NCBI RefSeq assembly: GCF_014640975.1
Contig: NZ_BMHO01000001.1
Coordinates: 2,242,166-2,306,165 of the forward strand
Source: Microbacterium faecale
Lineage (GTDB): Bacteria > Actinomycetota > Actinomycetes > Actinomycetales > Microbacteriaceae
Length of the DNA: 64,000 nucleotides
Reading direction: 5' to 3'
Shown here: piece after piece, positions 42,265 through 54,000 of the stretch
Layout of the letters: every line of letters begins with the position of its first letter
How positions within the stretch are numbered: position 1 is the first letter of the stretch
Position numbers and translations under genes: made by a program
The notes under the pieces: model-generated
What the model was told of the DNA's origin: nothing
The model's database searches: none
Seen by the model: the letters and a program-made list of their open reading frames with translations, nothing else

Positions 42265-44318
42265 CTCACCATCGTATTCATACGGCGGTCCGCCGAGCGC
42301 CACATGGCCTCGGCCGCCCGTCCTTCCCCGTGTCGCAGCGCGTAGACGGCGGCGAGGCGGAGGCGCGTCGCCATCTGATACGCGGGAATCGCGGACCACG
42401 TGGCCGCGGTCAGACGCTCGTCGCGCCGCAGCGCCTCTGCGAACGCCGTGCGCACCGTGCGCGCGGTCTCCGGCGCGAGCAGCGACTGTGCCTCGCGCAG
42501 CTCGATGTGGACGAGGAGGTTCGCGACGTCGAGGGCGGGGTCCGCGGCCGCGAGCGTGTCGACGTCGATCAGCCCGAGTCGCGGATCCGCGGCGGTCGCG
42601 TCGTGCGGGAGCAGGAGCTGTTTGTCGTGCAGGTCGCGGTGCGCGAGCACGCGGGGGCGGTCGCCCAGCGCGTCGAGGGCGTCCTCGACGGCCCGCAGCC
42701 TGCGGGAAGGGTCCGCGATCGCGCCGGCCGTCACCGCGGCGTCGACCGCCTTGCGCGTCGCTCTCAGCTCCTCCGCGGGTCCATGCTCGTCGAGTCCCGC
42801 GACGGTCATCGTCTGCAGCTCGGCGACGACGCGCGCCGTCTGACGCCAGGCGGCCGCGACGAGGTCGGCCGATGAGGACGGGTCGGCTCCCACCTCCAGC
42901 AGCGTCCTGTCTCCCACGCTTCGCTGACGAATCACGGCGAGACCGGCATCGGCCGAGACGATCTCGGGCGTGCGGGCTTCCGTCATTTCCGTCACGTGCA
43001 GCGCGCGACTCGCGACGCCAGCGAATCGCTTCGGTCGCACGGCCTTGATGTAGACATCGCCATCCGGCCGCGGCACGCGCACGACCGCGCGGCGACCGCG
43101 GCGGTGCACGATGACCTCCGCACCCGGTTCGGTGAGCGTCGGCGCGAGGCCCGGCAGCTCGGGGTCGACGAGCAGCCGTTCCGCGTGAGCGAGGATCCGC
43201 TCGACGTGAGCACGCCAGCCCGGTATGCGCAGGCGGAACGGTTCGACAGCCCGCCGCAGCAGGGCCACCGCGACGCGAGGTGCCAGCGCGGCGCGATCGA
43301 CCCGACCGCCGGCGGCCCGATAGCCCGCGAGGAGCCCGTCGCTTCCGTCTTCATCGTGACGCGCGAGTGCGTCGGCCGCCCAGCACGCGAGGTCGTCGAG
43401 CGGGTCGCCGTGATGGGCGCGATCGAGATCGATGATGTGTGCGGTGCCATTCGAGGCTACGACCACCTGGTCCGCGGAGAAGTCGCCGTGCACGAGCGTA
43501 CGCGTGGGGCGCGGAAGCGCGGCGATTGCCCGGCACGACGCTCGGGCGATGCGCTCGGCCCGTGAGGCAAGGTCCGGCGCGAGGGCGCCGACGGCACGCG
43601 CGGCGTCGCTCGCGTCGTCGTACGATGACGCGGCCCGCGACGGCGCCGTGCCCGCGTCGACGGCGTGGAGGCGCGCCAGTGCCCGGCCGGCCTCTGTCGC
43701 GGCTCGGGTCCCCGCGTTCTGCCCACGCAGATCGTCGAGAGGGAGGCCCTCGATGAGGGCCGTGGTGACGATCCCGAGCGTCTCGTCGACCGCGACGAGA
43801 CGAGCCGTCGGCAGGTGCGGCGCGACGCGCTCGTACGCGGCGACGGCGGCCCGGGCGGCGTCGAGCGTGTGCACCTTCACGACGACGCCGTCGGAGTGGC
43901 TGATGCCGACCCAGCGACGGCCCGGCTTATAGACGACGGCATCGAGGTCGGGGTGACGCCTCCGAGCTTCTCGGATACCAGGCAGGTGGCGGTCGGCCTC
44001 GTCCAGCGCGAGAACCAGCCCGTGCTCGCGGTCGTCGGCGAGGACGAGGTCCGGGCGGCGGCGCAGCTTGTCGAGCTTGTCGTGCGCCGCGACGGGATAG
44101 GCCGCCGCGTGCACCGCCCGTGTCTCGCCTCTGCCGTCGGAGACGAAGACGCCAGCGACGGCCGACGTGTGCGGCTTGTAGCGCACGTACGCGACGCGCG
44201 CCGCGTCGACTTCGTGCCCCGCCGATCGCAGGAGCGCGCCGATCCGTTCGCCGTCGAGCAGCGTCCCCAAGGCGGCCAGCCGCGTGTCGTTGCGAATGAG
44301 TGAGAGGTCGTCGTTCAT
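42261..44318 (-). CDS. Double aminoglycoside-phosphotransferase-fold protein
   Basis: The 685-residue soluble protein contains two kinase-fold modules in tandem. The first C-lobe has HGDFSADQ and IIDLDRAHHGDP (about 270-310). The second module starts near residue 390 and has HRDLHDKQ and LIDVDTLAAADPALD. In both, the catalytic Asp and the metal-binding DxD are kept, but the Asn expected four residues on is Gln. APH-fold enzymes phosphorylate sugars, aminoglycosides, choline or similar hydroxyls. With three glycosyltransferases and an exporter, a sugar or glycan kinase is likely; antibiotic resistance is less likely. It overlaps the ABC gene as ATGA. Confidence 0.8.
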   Translation of the reverse strand: MNDDLSLIRNDTRLAALGTLLDGERIGALLRSAGHEVDAARVAYVRYKPHTSAVAGVFVSDGRGETRAVHAAAYPVAAHDKLDKLRRRPDLVLADDREHGLVLALDEADRHLPGIREARRRHPDLDAVVYKPGRRWVGISHSDGVVVKVHTLDAARAAVAAYERVAPHLPTARLVAVDETLGIVTTALIEGLPLDDLRGQNAGTRAATEAGRALARLHAVDAGTAPSRAASSYDDASDAARAVGALAPDLASRAERIARASCRAIAALPRPTRTLVHGDFSADQVVVASNGTAHIIDLDRAHHGDPLDDLACWAADALARHDEDGSDGLLAGYRAAGGRVDRAALAPRVAVALLRRAVEPFRLRIPGWRAHVERILAHAERLLVDPELPGLAPTLTEPGAEVIVHRRGRRAVVRVPRPDGDVYIKAVRPKRFAGVASRALHVTEMTEARTPEIVSADAGLAVIRQRSVGDRTLLEVGADPSSSADLVAAAWRQTARVVAELQTMTVAGLDEHGPAEELRATRKAVDAAVTAGAIADPSRRLRAVEDALDALGDRPRVLAHRDLHDKQLLLPHDATAADPRLGLIDVDTLAAADPALDVANLLVHIELREAQSLLAPETARTVRTAFAEALRRDERLTAATWSAIPAYQMATRLRLAAVYALRHGEGRAAEAMWRSADRRMNTMVR

Positions 44319-46093
44319 CGTGGCCCTCCGGCGGCGGCCCGGTCGGCGGATCGATTGAGGATCGACAGGCGCGACGCGTCACGCCCGAGGAGTTCCTCCG
44401 GCGTGCCCTGCTCGACGATCCGGCCGCGCTCGAGCACGACGATCCGGTCGCAGCTCAGCGCGTCTTCGAGGTCGTGCGTGACGATCAGCGTCGTCTTGCC
44501 GGCGGTCAGCCGATCGAGCGCGTCTGTGACCGTGCCCGCGCTGGTCGCGTCGAGACCGCTCGTCGGTTCGTCGAGAATGACGATCCGGGCGTCGCGGAGA
44601 ATCGCGCGCGCGATCGCGATCCGCTGGCGCTGGCCGCCCGAGAGCGTATCTCCGCGCTCGCCGACCACCGTGTCGAGTCCGTCCGGCAGGCGCTCAGCGA
44701 ACTCGGTGACGTCGGCGACGTCGGCGGCCCACGCCACGTGCTCGTCCGTCGCCGTGGGGCGCCCCATCCGAATGTTGTCCCGAACGGTGCCCGCGAACAG
44801 CACCGATTCCTGCAGCACGATCGAGGTGGCCGCGCGCACGGAGGACAGCGTGCAGTCGCGGATATCGCGGCCGTCGATCTCGACGACGCCCTCAGAGGGA
44901 TCCTGTAGCCGGAGCACGAGGCTCGCGAGCGTCGACTTCCCGGATCCGGAATGCCCGACAAGCGCCACCCGCTCCCCCGCCAGCACATCGAGTTCGACGT
45001 TCTCGAGGGCGACGGTCTCGTCGTCATAACTCGCCGCGACGCCGCGGAAGCTCACGCGACCCGACGGACGGCCGAGGTCCTGTGTGCCGTCGGTGACCTC
45101 CGGGCGTTCCTCAAGCAGAGCGAGCACGCGCTCGCCCGACGCAAGCGCCTTTGCGATACGCCCGGTGTATTTCGCGAGGTCGCGCATCGGCTTGAACGCG
45201 CCCTTCAGGTACTGCACGAAGACGACCAGCTCGCCCGGAGTCAGGTGACCGCGTACGACGCTCATGCCGCCGATCAGCAGCACAGCTCCCGTCGCCACGC
45301 CGACGAGGACGTCCGTGGTCCGCTCGAGACCCGCGGCGAGCCGTGTCGCTCGCACTCCCTCGCGGAGCTCCTTGCTGTTGGACGATGCGAAGTCGCTCTC
45401 CAGCACCGGCTCGAGCGTGTAAGCCTGCACGAGCTTCATCGCGCTGAACGACTCGCTCGCCGCGCCCGCGAGGTCGCCCTCGCGCGCACGCTGTACCCGG
45501 GCCGCCCGCGTCACGCGCCGACTCGACACGTGCGAGAACAGCAGGAAGATCGGGAACGCCGCCAGGATCACGAGTCCCAGACGCCAGTCGAGGAACATCA
45601 TCACGGTGAACATCGCCACGAGGGTGACGCAGTTGCCGATCAGCGGCATGGCCGCGGTGACGGCGACGTCGCGCATCTTGCCGACATCGCTGACGAGGCG
45701 GTTGATGAGGTCGCCGGCACGCGAGCCGTTGTGGAAGCGCAACGAGAGTCGCAGCGCGTGCGCGTAGACGCGGCCGCGAACGGTGTTCATCGTGCGGGTT
45801 CCGGCGAGTGCGAAGCACACCGTCATGAAATAGGCCGCAAGCGCCCGGATCCCCGCCGCGGCGAGGACGGCCACGGCACACACGGCGAGCAGCACCACGA
45901 TGCCGGAGTCCGCGGCTGCTCCGGGGGCCACGACGGCATCGATCACGAACTTCAGCGGCCACGGCTCAATGACGCGGACGGCGACCTCGATGAACATCGC
46001 CGCGAACCCGCCGACGACGAGCCCGCGATTCGGCCGCAGATGCGGGCGGAGAAAACGCAGGAGGCGGCGCAGAGATCCGGTCTTCTTCGTCAT
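44315..46093 (-). CDS. ABC exporter, fused membrane and ATPase domains
   Basis: This 592-residue half-transporter has six membrane helices within 1-320, including the MTVCFALAGTRTMNTVRG intracellular loop, and an ATPase domain from about 345. Walker A is GHSGSGKST, then LSGGQRQR, Walker B IVILDEPTS and the H-loop in VTHD. It acts as a homodimer exporting lipids, glycolipids or peptides (MsbA type). The start is ATG 46093, overlapping the stop of the glycosyltransferase as ATGA. Operon position predicts that it moves the product of the glycosyltransferases. Confidence 0.9.
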   Translation of the reverse strand: MTKKTGSLRRLLRFLRPHLRPNRGLVVGGFAAMFIEVAVRVIEPWPLKFVIDAVVAPGAAADSGIVVLLAVCAVAVLAAAGIRALAAYFMTVCFALAGTRTMNTVRGRVYAHALRLSLRFHNGSRAGDLINRLVSDVGKMRDVAVTAAMPLIGNCVTLVAMFTVMMFLDWRLGLVILAAFPIFLLFSHVSSRRVTRAARVQRAREGDLAGAASESFSAMKLVQAYTLEPVLESDFASSNSKELREGVRATRLAAGLERTTDVLVGVATGAVLLIGGMSVVRGHLTPGELVVFVQYLKGAFKPMRDLAKYTGRIAKALASGERVLALLEERPEVTDGTQDLGRPSGRVSFRGVAASYDDETVALENVELDVLAGERVALVGHSGSGKSTLASLVLRLQDPSEGVVEIDGRDIRDCTLSSVRAATSIVLQESVLFAGTVRDNIRMGRPTATDEHVAWAADVADVTEFAERLPDGLDTVVGERGDTLSGGQRQRIAIARAILRDARIVILDEPTSGLDATSAGTVTDALDRLTAGKTTLIVTHDLEDALSCDRIVVLERGRIVEQGTPEELLGRDASRLSILNRSADRAAAGGPR

Positions 46094-47268
46094 TGCACTG
46101 CTCCTTCCGGTACGCGCAGGGCGAGGTCGGCGGCCGCAAAGGATCGCTCGACGACGTCTGTCCACGTACGGTGACGCATCACGTCGGCACGCGCCGCGGA
46201 TCCGAGCCGCGCACGCTGCGCCGGGTCGGCGGCCAGTGCATCGAGAGCGTCTGCGAGCGCTCGCGGATCTGAGCCGGGAACGAGGATTCCCGTGCGGCCG
46301 TGGTCGACGAGTTCGGGGATCTGTCCCACGCGGGAGGCGACGACGGTGACGCCGGCCGCCATGTACTCGAGTACCTTGAGCGGCGAGAAGTAGGTGTCGC
46401 CGTGCGCGGGGTACGGCGCGACCGCGACATCGAACTGCGCCAGACGGCCCGGCACGTCGACCGGATCCATGGCGCCGGCGAACTCCACGTCGACGCCCGC
46501 CTCGCGCGCCTGCTGGGCGAGGGCATCGCGCTCAGGACCGTCCCCGACGATCACGAGGCGCGTCTCGGGGCGGTCGAGGAGTCGCACGGCGTCAACGAGC
46601 GCGTCGGTTCCGTGCCACGGCTTGAGCGTTCCGACGAATCCGACGGTGAACCGCTCCTGCGACCGCGCGACCTCGCGAAACCGCTCCGGATCCACACCGT
46701 TCGGCTCGACGTGCACCCTGCTGGCGGGAACGAGGGTGCGCGCCCACGCCGCCACGGCGTCCGAGACGCAGATGACGGCGGTCGCGTCGGCGAGGACAGT
46801 GCGCGCCACCTGGTCGGCGACGTCGGCTCGAACGAGCCGGCGGTGCCTCGCCTGTTCAAGCGGCAGCGGGGCGTTGACCTCGAGGATCGACGGCACTCCC
46901 GCGGCACGCGCCACCGTCGTGCCGGCGGTGCTGAAGAGCGCATAGCGCTCGTAGACGACGTCGTACCCGCGCACGGCGTGCTTCGCGGCGATCACCGCGG
47001 CGAGCTCGGCGTCAGCCGCGATCAGCTTCTCCTCGCGGCGCGCGGCATCGCTGTCCGAGATCCGCTCGGCCGCGTGGACCCGCAACTGCCTCTCGTCGAT
47101 CGCCGCCGCGAGGGCGGCGGGCGGTTCACCGCCCGTCCGGCGGCAGAACAGGTCGACCTCGTGCCCGGATCGGAGGAGGACCCGCAGGACCTCCTGCACG
47201 TGCACCGAGGCGCCCTTCGAACCGAAGACGGGGATCCCCGGGTCGGCGCAGACGTAGGCGATTCTCAT
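46090..47268 (-). CDS. GT4-family glycosyltransferase (first GT-B gene next to the exporter)
   Basis: The 392-residue GT-B enzyme has an N-terminal acceptor domain (GSKGASVHVQEVLRVL) and a C-terminal donor domain with PNGVDPERF, VGDGPERDAL and YFSPLKVLEYMAAG. The E-x7-E motif lies in the last segment. It transfers a sugar from a nucleotide-sugar donor. No membrane helix is present. The ATG at 47268 overlaps the previous gene's stop by one base. Donor and acceptor are unknown. Confidence 0.87.
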   Translation of the reverse strand: MRIAYVCADPGIPVFGSKGASVHVQEVLRVLLRSGHEVDLFCRRTGGEPPAALAAAIDERQLRVHAAERISDSDAARREEKLIAADAELAAVIAAKHAVRGYDVVYERYALFSTAGTTVARAAGVPSILEVNAPLPLEQARHRRLVRADVADQVARTVLADATAVICVSDAVAAWARTLVPASRVHVEPNGVDPERFREVARSQERFTVGFVGTLKPWHGTDALVDAVRLLDRPETRLVIVGDGPERDALAQQAREAGVDVEFAGAMDPVDVPGRLAQFDVAVAPYPAHGDTYFSPLKVLEYMAAGVTVVASRVGQIPELVDHGRTGILVPGSDPRALADALDALAADPAQRARLGSAARADVMRHRTWTDVVERSFAAADLALRVPEGAVQ

Positions 47269-48491
47269 CACGCGACCTTCCATTCGTCTTCCTCGCTCGA
47301 CGTCAGCAGAGCGTCAAGCTGCTCGGCCTGTCGGGCCGATGCGAACTGCCGCTCGACGAGACCGCGGGCGGCCGCCCGGAGGTCGTCGGCGAGGGCGACA
47401 TCGTCGATCAGCCGCAGGATCGCGTCAGCGAGCGCGGCCGGGTCGTGCTGCGGCACCGTCAGTCCGGTCGTCCTGTCGCGCACCGCCTCGGTGATGCCCG
47501 TGACGTCCGTGGAAACGCACGGGGTGCCGAGTGCCATCGCCTCGAGGAGCACGGTGGGCAGACCGTCGGCATTACCGTCGCGGCCGACAACGCACGGCGC
47601 GGCGAAAGCCCGCGCGAGGCGCACCTCTTCACGGATGCGTTCCTGCGGCATCGGTCCCGCGAGCGTCACGAGGTCGCCGATACCGTGATGCGCGATCCGG
47701 TCGATGAGGCTCCGCTCCTCATCGCCGCCGCCGATGATTCGGCACGTCACGTCGCGTCCGCGCCTGCGCAGTCCGGCGATCGCGTCGACGAGGTCGACGA
47801 AGCCCTTCTTCTCCACCAGCCGTCCGACCGCGATGACGTCGACCGCCGCCGGGGCCGGCGCGCCTCTCCGGAACGGGAAGGCGTCGAGGTCGATGCCGTT
47901 GTAGACCCGGCAGATCGGCGTCGCGGAGCGCGTGAGGGACGTCAGGAATCGGACGTTGAAGTCCGAGACGGTCACGACGTGGTCGGCGTCGGCGATCTTG
48001 CGTGCGACGTCGTCGCGATCGACGGACTCATGGAAGAGGTCCTTCGCGTGCGCCGTGAACGAGTACGGGATGTCGGCGAGGAGCGCGGCGAGGCGTGCGA
48101 TCGTCGTCGCCATGCTCGCGAAGTGCGCGTGCAGGTGTGTCACGCCGTCGTCGAGAGCGCGGTGAGCGACGTCGATCGCCTGCGCCGCGTCCGACGCATC
48201 GGCGCGCAGCAGCTCCGGGAGCGCTCGCGTCCATCCGGGGAGGCTCTGTGCGCCCCCGATCGACTGCCACTGCGATTCGGCACTGCGCACGCGCGGGATG
48301 TACGAGACGGGCGCGGCCACATCCGCGAGCATGCCGTGGAAGCGCGGATCCACGGGCGGACGCATCGAATAGATGCGCACGTCGGTTCCCCGGGCCTCTC
48401 GCGCGAGGATCTCCGTCACGATAAAGGTCTCCGAGAACCGCGGATACATCTTGAGCACGTATCCGATGCGGTGCGGGTCAGAGGTGCGCAT
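47268..48491 (-). CDS. GT4-family glycosyltransferase (WcaL-like)
   Basis: The 407-residue GT-B enzyme has the N-terminal RIGYVLKMYPRFSETFIVTEI segment characteristic of colanic-acid WcaL/AmsK-type transferases. It also has HLHAHFASMATTIARLAA, VYNGIDLDAFP and GLPTVLLEAMALGTPCVSTDVTG. It probably extends a polysaccharide or glycolipid. Its start overlaps the end of the upstream transferase gene by 14 bases. It ends EEDEWKVA. Confidence 0.87.
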   Translation of the reverse strand: MRTSDPHRIGYVLKMYPRFSETFIVTEILAREARGTDVRIYSMRPPVDPRFHGMLADVAAPVSYIPRVRSAESQWQSIGGAQSLPGWTRALPELLRADASDAAQAIDVAHRALDDGVTHLHAHFASMATTIARLAALLADIPYSFTAHAKDLFHESVDRDDVARKIADADHVVTVSDFNVRFLTSLTRSATPICRVYNGIDLDAFPFRRGAPAPAAVDVIAVGRLVEKKGFVDLVDAIAGLRRRGRDVTCRIIGGGDEERSLIDRIAHHGIGDLVTLAGPMPQERIREEVRLARAFAAPCVVGRDGNADGLPTVLLEAMALGTPCVSTDVTGITEAVRDRTTGLTVPQHDPAALADAILRLIDDVALADDLRAAARGLVERQFASARQAEQLDALLTSSEEDEWKVA

Positions 48492-49701
48492 GGGCGACGT
48501 CCTTTCGACGAGAAGCGACGAGACCTTCGACCAGCCCAGGGATCCGGCGCAGGCCGTCGAGGTCGACAGAAGCCGGTGTCGGCCGGTCCGCGCGCAGCGT
48601 CGACATCCGCAGCCAGGCCGAGATCGCCTCGGGCGAAAGGCTCTCGGGCAGCAGCATGTCGATGAGCCCGGCCTCGCTCATGACGGACGCGCGCACGAGC
48701 TGTTCGCGGCGGGGCACGACGCGCGGGATGACGAGCATCGGGGTACGTGCGGCGATCGCCTCGCACACCGTGTTGTATCCGCCCATGCCGACGAGCGCCG
48801 CGGCACCAGCGACGAGACCGGCGGCGTCATCGACGGATGCGACCACGCGCATGTCCGTGCGCTGCGCCGCGATCCGCTCGAGGTCTCGCACCTGCTCGGG
48901 CGGCATCTGCGGGCCAGCCAGCAGGATCCCGTCGTAGCCGTGCGGGAGCTCGCTGCGCACGAAGGCATCGGCGACGGTGAACCCGTCGGCTCCGCCGCCA
49001 AACGCCGCGAGCGCGTAGGGCCACTGCGCCGGGCGACGCCCGGAGGTGCCGCGCCCGTGGGCGAGGTAGCCGGTGTAGACGACGTTCTGCGCGATGTGTC
49101 GCGGGATCGGGAGGAGAGCGAGAGGGTCGTGCAGGCGGCGATCGCCGTAGACCCAGATCTGGTGGTACCAGCGAGCGAGCGCATCGCGGGTGCGATCGGC
49201 GAGCCACTCCTGTCGCGTCACGAGTGGATCGTCGAGCACGTCTCGAATGCCGAGCACGACCCGCGTCCCGTGCGCGGCGAGCATCTCGAGCGCGGGCTCG
49301 AGCTCGCCGCTGAGACCACGCGGGTGTTTGTCGACGATGAGAACGTCCGGGCGGAACGCATCCAACGCGGCCGACAGAATGCCTTCACGCATCCGGCCGA
49401 GGTGTCCGCGGTCCAACGACAAATGCCGCGAGGTGTACGTCCCGTCGGCGCTCTTCGCGACGCCGGGCAGCGCTACCACGTCACAGCGGTCGGGCCGGTC
49501 GCCCGCGACGACCTCGGGGGCGCTCGTGAGCAGCAGGATGTCCGGGGCCTCCGCTGACCCGGCGAGTGCGTGCGCGAGTGCGAGATTCCGGCGGATGTGT
49601 CCGAGTCCAAGAGCGTCGTGCGAATACAGCGCGACACGGGGCGGCCCGGCGTGCGCGGCCCCCGGAACAGGGGCGAGCGGTGCCTCGCGCGTGATCGTCA
49701 T
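48478..49701 (-). CDS. MurG-like predicted glycosyltransferase (COG4671 type)
   Basis: The 407-residue protein opens its GT-B fold with ALYSHDALGLGHIRRNLALAHAL, the hallmark of the COG4671 group distantly related to MurG. The C-terminal half has GMGGYNTVCEAIAARTP, the donor-binding loop. It is the first gene of the long minus-strand unit. A GGGGAGGACTT ribosome site lies just before the ATG. MurG-like enzymes add sugars to lipid-linked acceptors, so this may be the initiating transferase. The substrate is unknown. Confidence 0.83.
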   Translation of the reverse strand: MTITREAPLAPVPGAAHAGPPRVALYSHDALGLGHIRRNLALAHALAGSAEAPDILLLTSAPEVVAGDRPDRCDVVALPGVAKSADGTYTSRHLSLDRGHLGRMREGILSAALDAFRPDVLIVDKHPRGLSGELEPALEMLAAHGTRVVLGIRDVLDDPLVTRQEWLADRTRDALARWYHQIWVYGDRRLHDPLALLPIPRHIAQNVVYTGYLAHGRGTSGRRPAQWPYALAAFGGGADGFTVADAFVRSELPHGYDGILLAGPQMPPEQVRDLERIAAQRTDMRVVASVDDAAGLVAGAAALVGMGGYNTVCEAIAARTPMLVIPRVVPRREQLVRASVMSEAGLIDMLLPESLSPEAISAWLRMSTLRADRPTPASVDLDGLRRIPGLVEGLVASRRKDVAHAHL

Positions 49702-49814
49702 GAAGTCCTCCCCAGCGGTTCTGCGATGAGATCCACTCTGGGCGCAGGCGATGAGGCGGATGTGACGGTGAGATGAGAGAGCGTTTAGACGGCGTTCATG
49801 TTTCTTACAATCGC

Positions 49815-49854
49815 GAAGGGCGCCCCGCGGAACTCGCTCCGCGGGGCGCCCTTC
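49815..49854 (-). terminator. Terminator of putP
   Basis: A perfect 17-bp stem (49815-49831 with 49838-49854) and a 6-base loop lie 13 bases after the putP stop. The G/C-rich palindrome is strong in both directions but lacks a T run. The 113 bases between it and the glycosyltransferase start (49702-49814) hold the promoter region of the glycan operon; no clear -35/-10 pair could be fixed. Confidence 0.88.
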
Positions 49855-49866
49855 GGCGAGAGAGGG

Positions 49867-51390
49867 TCAGGCCTGCTTGTGCTTGACCTGGGTCAGGACG
49901 ATCGAGCCGGTGTCGGTGAACTCCTGCTGGATCTCCTTGTCGCTGTCAGTATCGGCCTTGAAGGTCGCGATACTCACGACGACGGCCAGCACGAGGTTGA
50001 TGAGGAAGCCGGGAACAATCTCGTAGAGGTCGAAGATGCCGCCGGAGAGAGCCGTTCCCCAGACGAAGGCCACGACCGCTCCAGAGAGCATGCCGACGAT
50101 CGCGCCGATGTTCGTCAGCTTGCGCCAGAACAGCGACAGGATGATCAGCGGTCCGAAGGCGGAGCCGAAGCCCGCCCAGGCGAACCCGACGAGCTCGAGG
50201 ATGGTCGCCTCCGAGTCGAACGCGATCGAGATCGCGATCAGCGCGATCGCGAGAACCGCGAGACGTCCGAGCCAGGCCAGCAGGCGCTCGTTCAGCTTCG
50301 TCTTGAAGATCAGCCGCGCGATGTCCTCGATGAGGGCCGACGACGACACGATCATCTGGCTCGACATCGTCGACATGATCGCCGCGAGCACCGCCGAGAG
50401 CACGAGGCCCGCGACGAAGGGGTGCATGAGGTTCTGCGAGAGCACCAGCACGACGGTCTCCGCGTCGGGCAGCTCGATGCCGTTGATGCTGAACCAGGCG
50501 ATGCCGATGAGGCCGGAGGCGACGGCGCCGAGCAGCGACAGGATCATCCATCCCATGCCGATGCGGCGCGCCGTCTTCGCCTCGCCGGGGTTACGGAGCG
50601 CCATGAAGCGCACGATGATGTGGGGCTGACCAAAGTAGCCGAGCCCCCACGCCAGCGAGGAGATGATGCCAATCACCGACGCGGCCGTCAGCCCGCCGCC
50701 GAACCAGTCGAGGTTCTCGGCGCCGACCGTCGTGATGCCCTCGGCCACGGCCGCGAGGTCGCCGATCGAGACGATCGCGAGCACCGGAATGATGAGGAGC
50801 GCAGCGAACATCAGCAGGCCCTGGACGACATCGGTGTAGCTCGCACCGAGGAAGCCTCCGAACAGCGTGTAGAGCAGCGTGACGCCCGCGACGAGGAGCA
50901 AACCGGTCGTGTAGTCGCCGTCGAACGCGCTCTGGAAGAACTTGCCGCCGGCGACCATGCCGCTCGAGACATACAGCGTGAAGAAGACGAGGATGATGAT
51001 GCCGGCCGCGACGCGCAGGATGTTGGTCCTGTCGCGCGTGCGGTTGGACAGGAAGCTCGGCACGGTGATGGAGTTCTTCGCGATCTCCGTGTATGCGCGC
51101 AGGCGCGGTGCGACGAGCTTCCAGTTGAGGTAAGCGCCGATCGTGAGTCCGATCGCGAGCCACACCTCGACGAGTCCCGTGGCGTAAAGAGCGCCGGGCA
51201 GGCCCATGACGAGCCAGCCGGACATGTCGGAGGCTCCGGCGCTCAGCGCCGCGACAGCGGGCGGGAGATTGCGCCCGCCGAGCATATAGTCTTCGTGGTT
51301 CTTCGTTTTCAGCGCGCCGTAGACGCCGATGCCGATCATGGCAACGAAGTAGATCACCAGCGCGATGATGAACCAGGTGTGGTTGGACAT
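49867..51390 (-). CDS. putP: Sodium/proline symporter
   Basis: The 507-residue SSS-family transporter has about 13 helices. The N-terminal DYMLGGRNLPPAVAALSAGASDMSGWL segment is diagnostic of PutP, and LAWGLGYFGQPHIIVRFMA and FAWAGFGSAFGPLIILSLFW follow. It brings proline in with sodium for nutrition or osmoprotection. The C-terminus is short and charged. The gene is single, with a strong terminator. The 155 bases to ligA contain its promoter. Confidence 0.95.
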   Translation of the reverse strand: MSNHTWFIIALVIYFVAMIGIGVYGALKTKNHEDYMLGGRNLPPAVAALSAGASDMSGWLVMGLPGALYATGLVEVWLAIGLTIGAYLNWKLVAPRLRAYTEIAKNSITVPSFLSNRTRDRTNILRVAAGIIILVFFTLYVSSGMVAGGKFFQSAFDGDYTTGLLLVAGVTLLYTLFGGFLGASYTDVVQGLLMFAALLIIPVLAIVSIGDLAAVAEGITTVGAENLDWFGGGLTAASVIGIISSLAWGLGYFGQPHIIVRFMALRNPGEAKTARRIGMGWMILSLLGAVASGLIGIAWFSINGIELPDAETVVLVLSQNLMHPFVAGLVLSAVLAAIMSTMSSQMIVSSSALIEDIARLIFKTKLNERLLAWLGRLAVLAIALIAISIAFDSEATILELVGFAWAGFGSAFGPLIILSLFWRKLTNIGAIVGMLSGAVVAFVWGTALSGGIFDLYEIVPGFLINLVLAVVVSIATFKADTDSDKEIQQEFTDTGSIVLTQVKHKQA

Positions 51391-51545
51391 GGTGCGTTCA
51401 GGAACCCTTCACCCCGGGGCGACCTTGTAGGCGCCCGCGCGCGGAAGTCTCTCCGCGAGGGAAATGGTCGGAGCCGCGGCACTCCCGCGGATTTCCGTAA
51501 CGATACACAGCATTCTCTCAGAATCGCAAGCATCGCGCCGAAGTG

Positions 51546-53963
<2,418 letters not shown>

Positions 53964-54000
53964 CTACGGCCGAGCACCGACAGATTTCGTGGTCGCGTCG

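Noticed and set aside
40246..42345. 699-codon plus-strand open frame opposite the acyl-CoA ligase
   Set aside because: Shadow of gatC and the ligase; no recognisable domain.
42261..44318. Aminoglycoside-resistance gene
   Set aside because: Only the fold is shared; the gene is embedded in a glycosyltransferase-exporter operon and has two modules.
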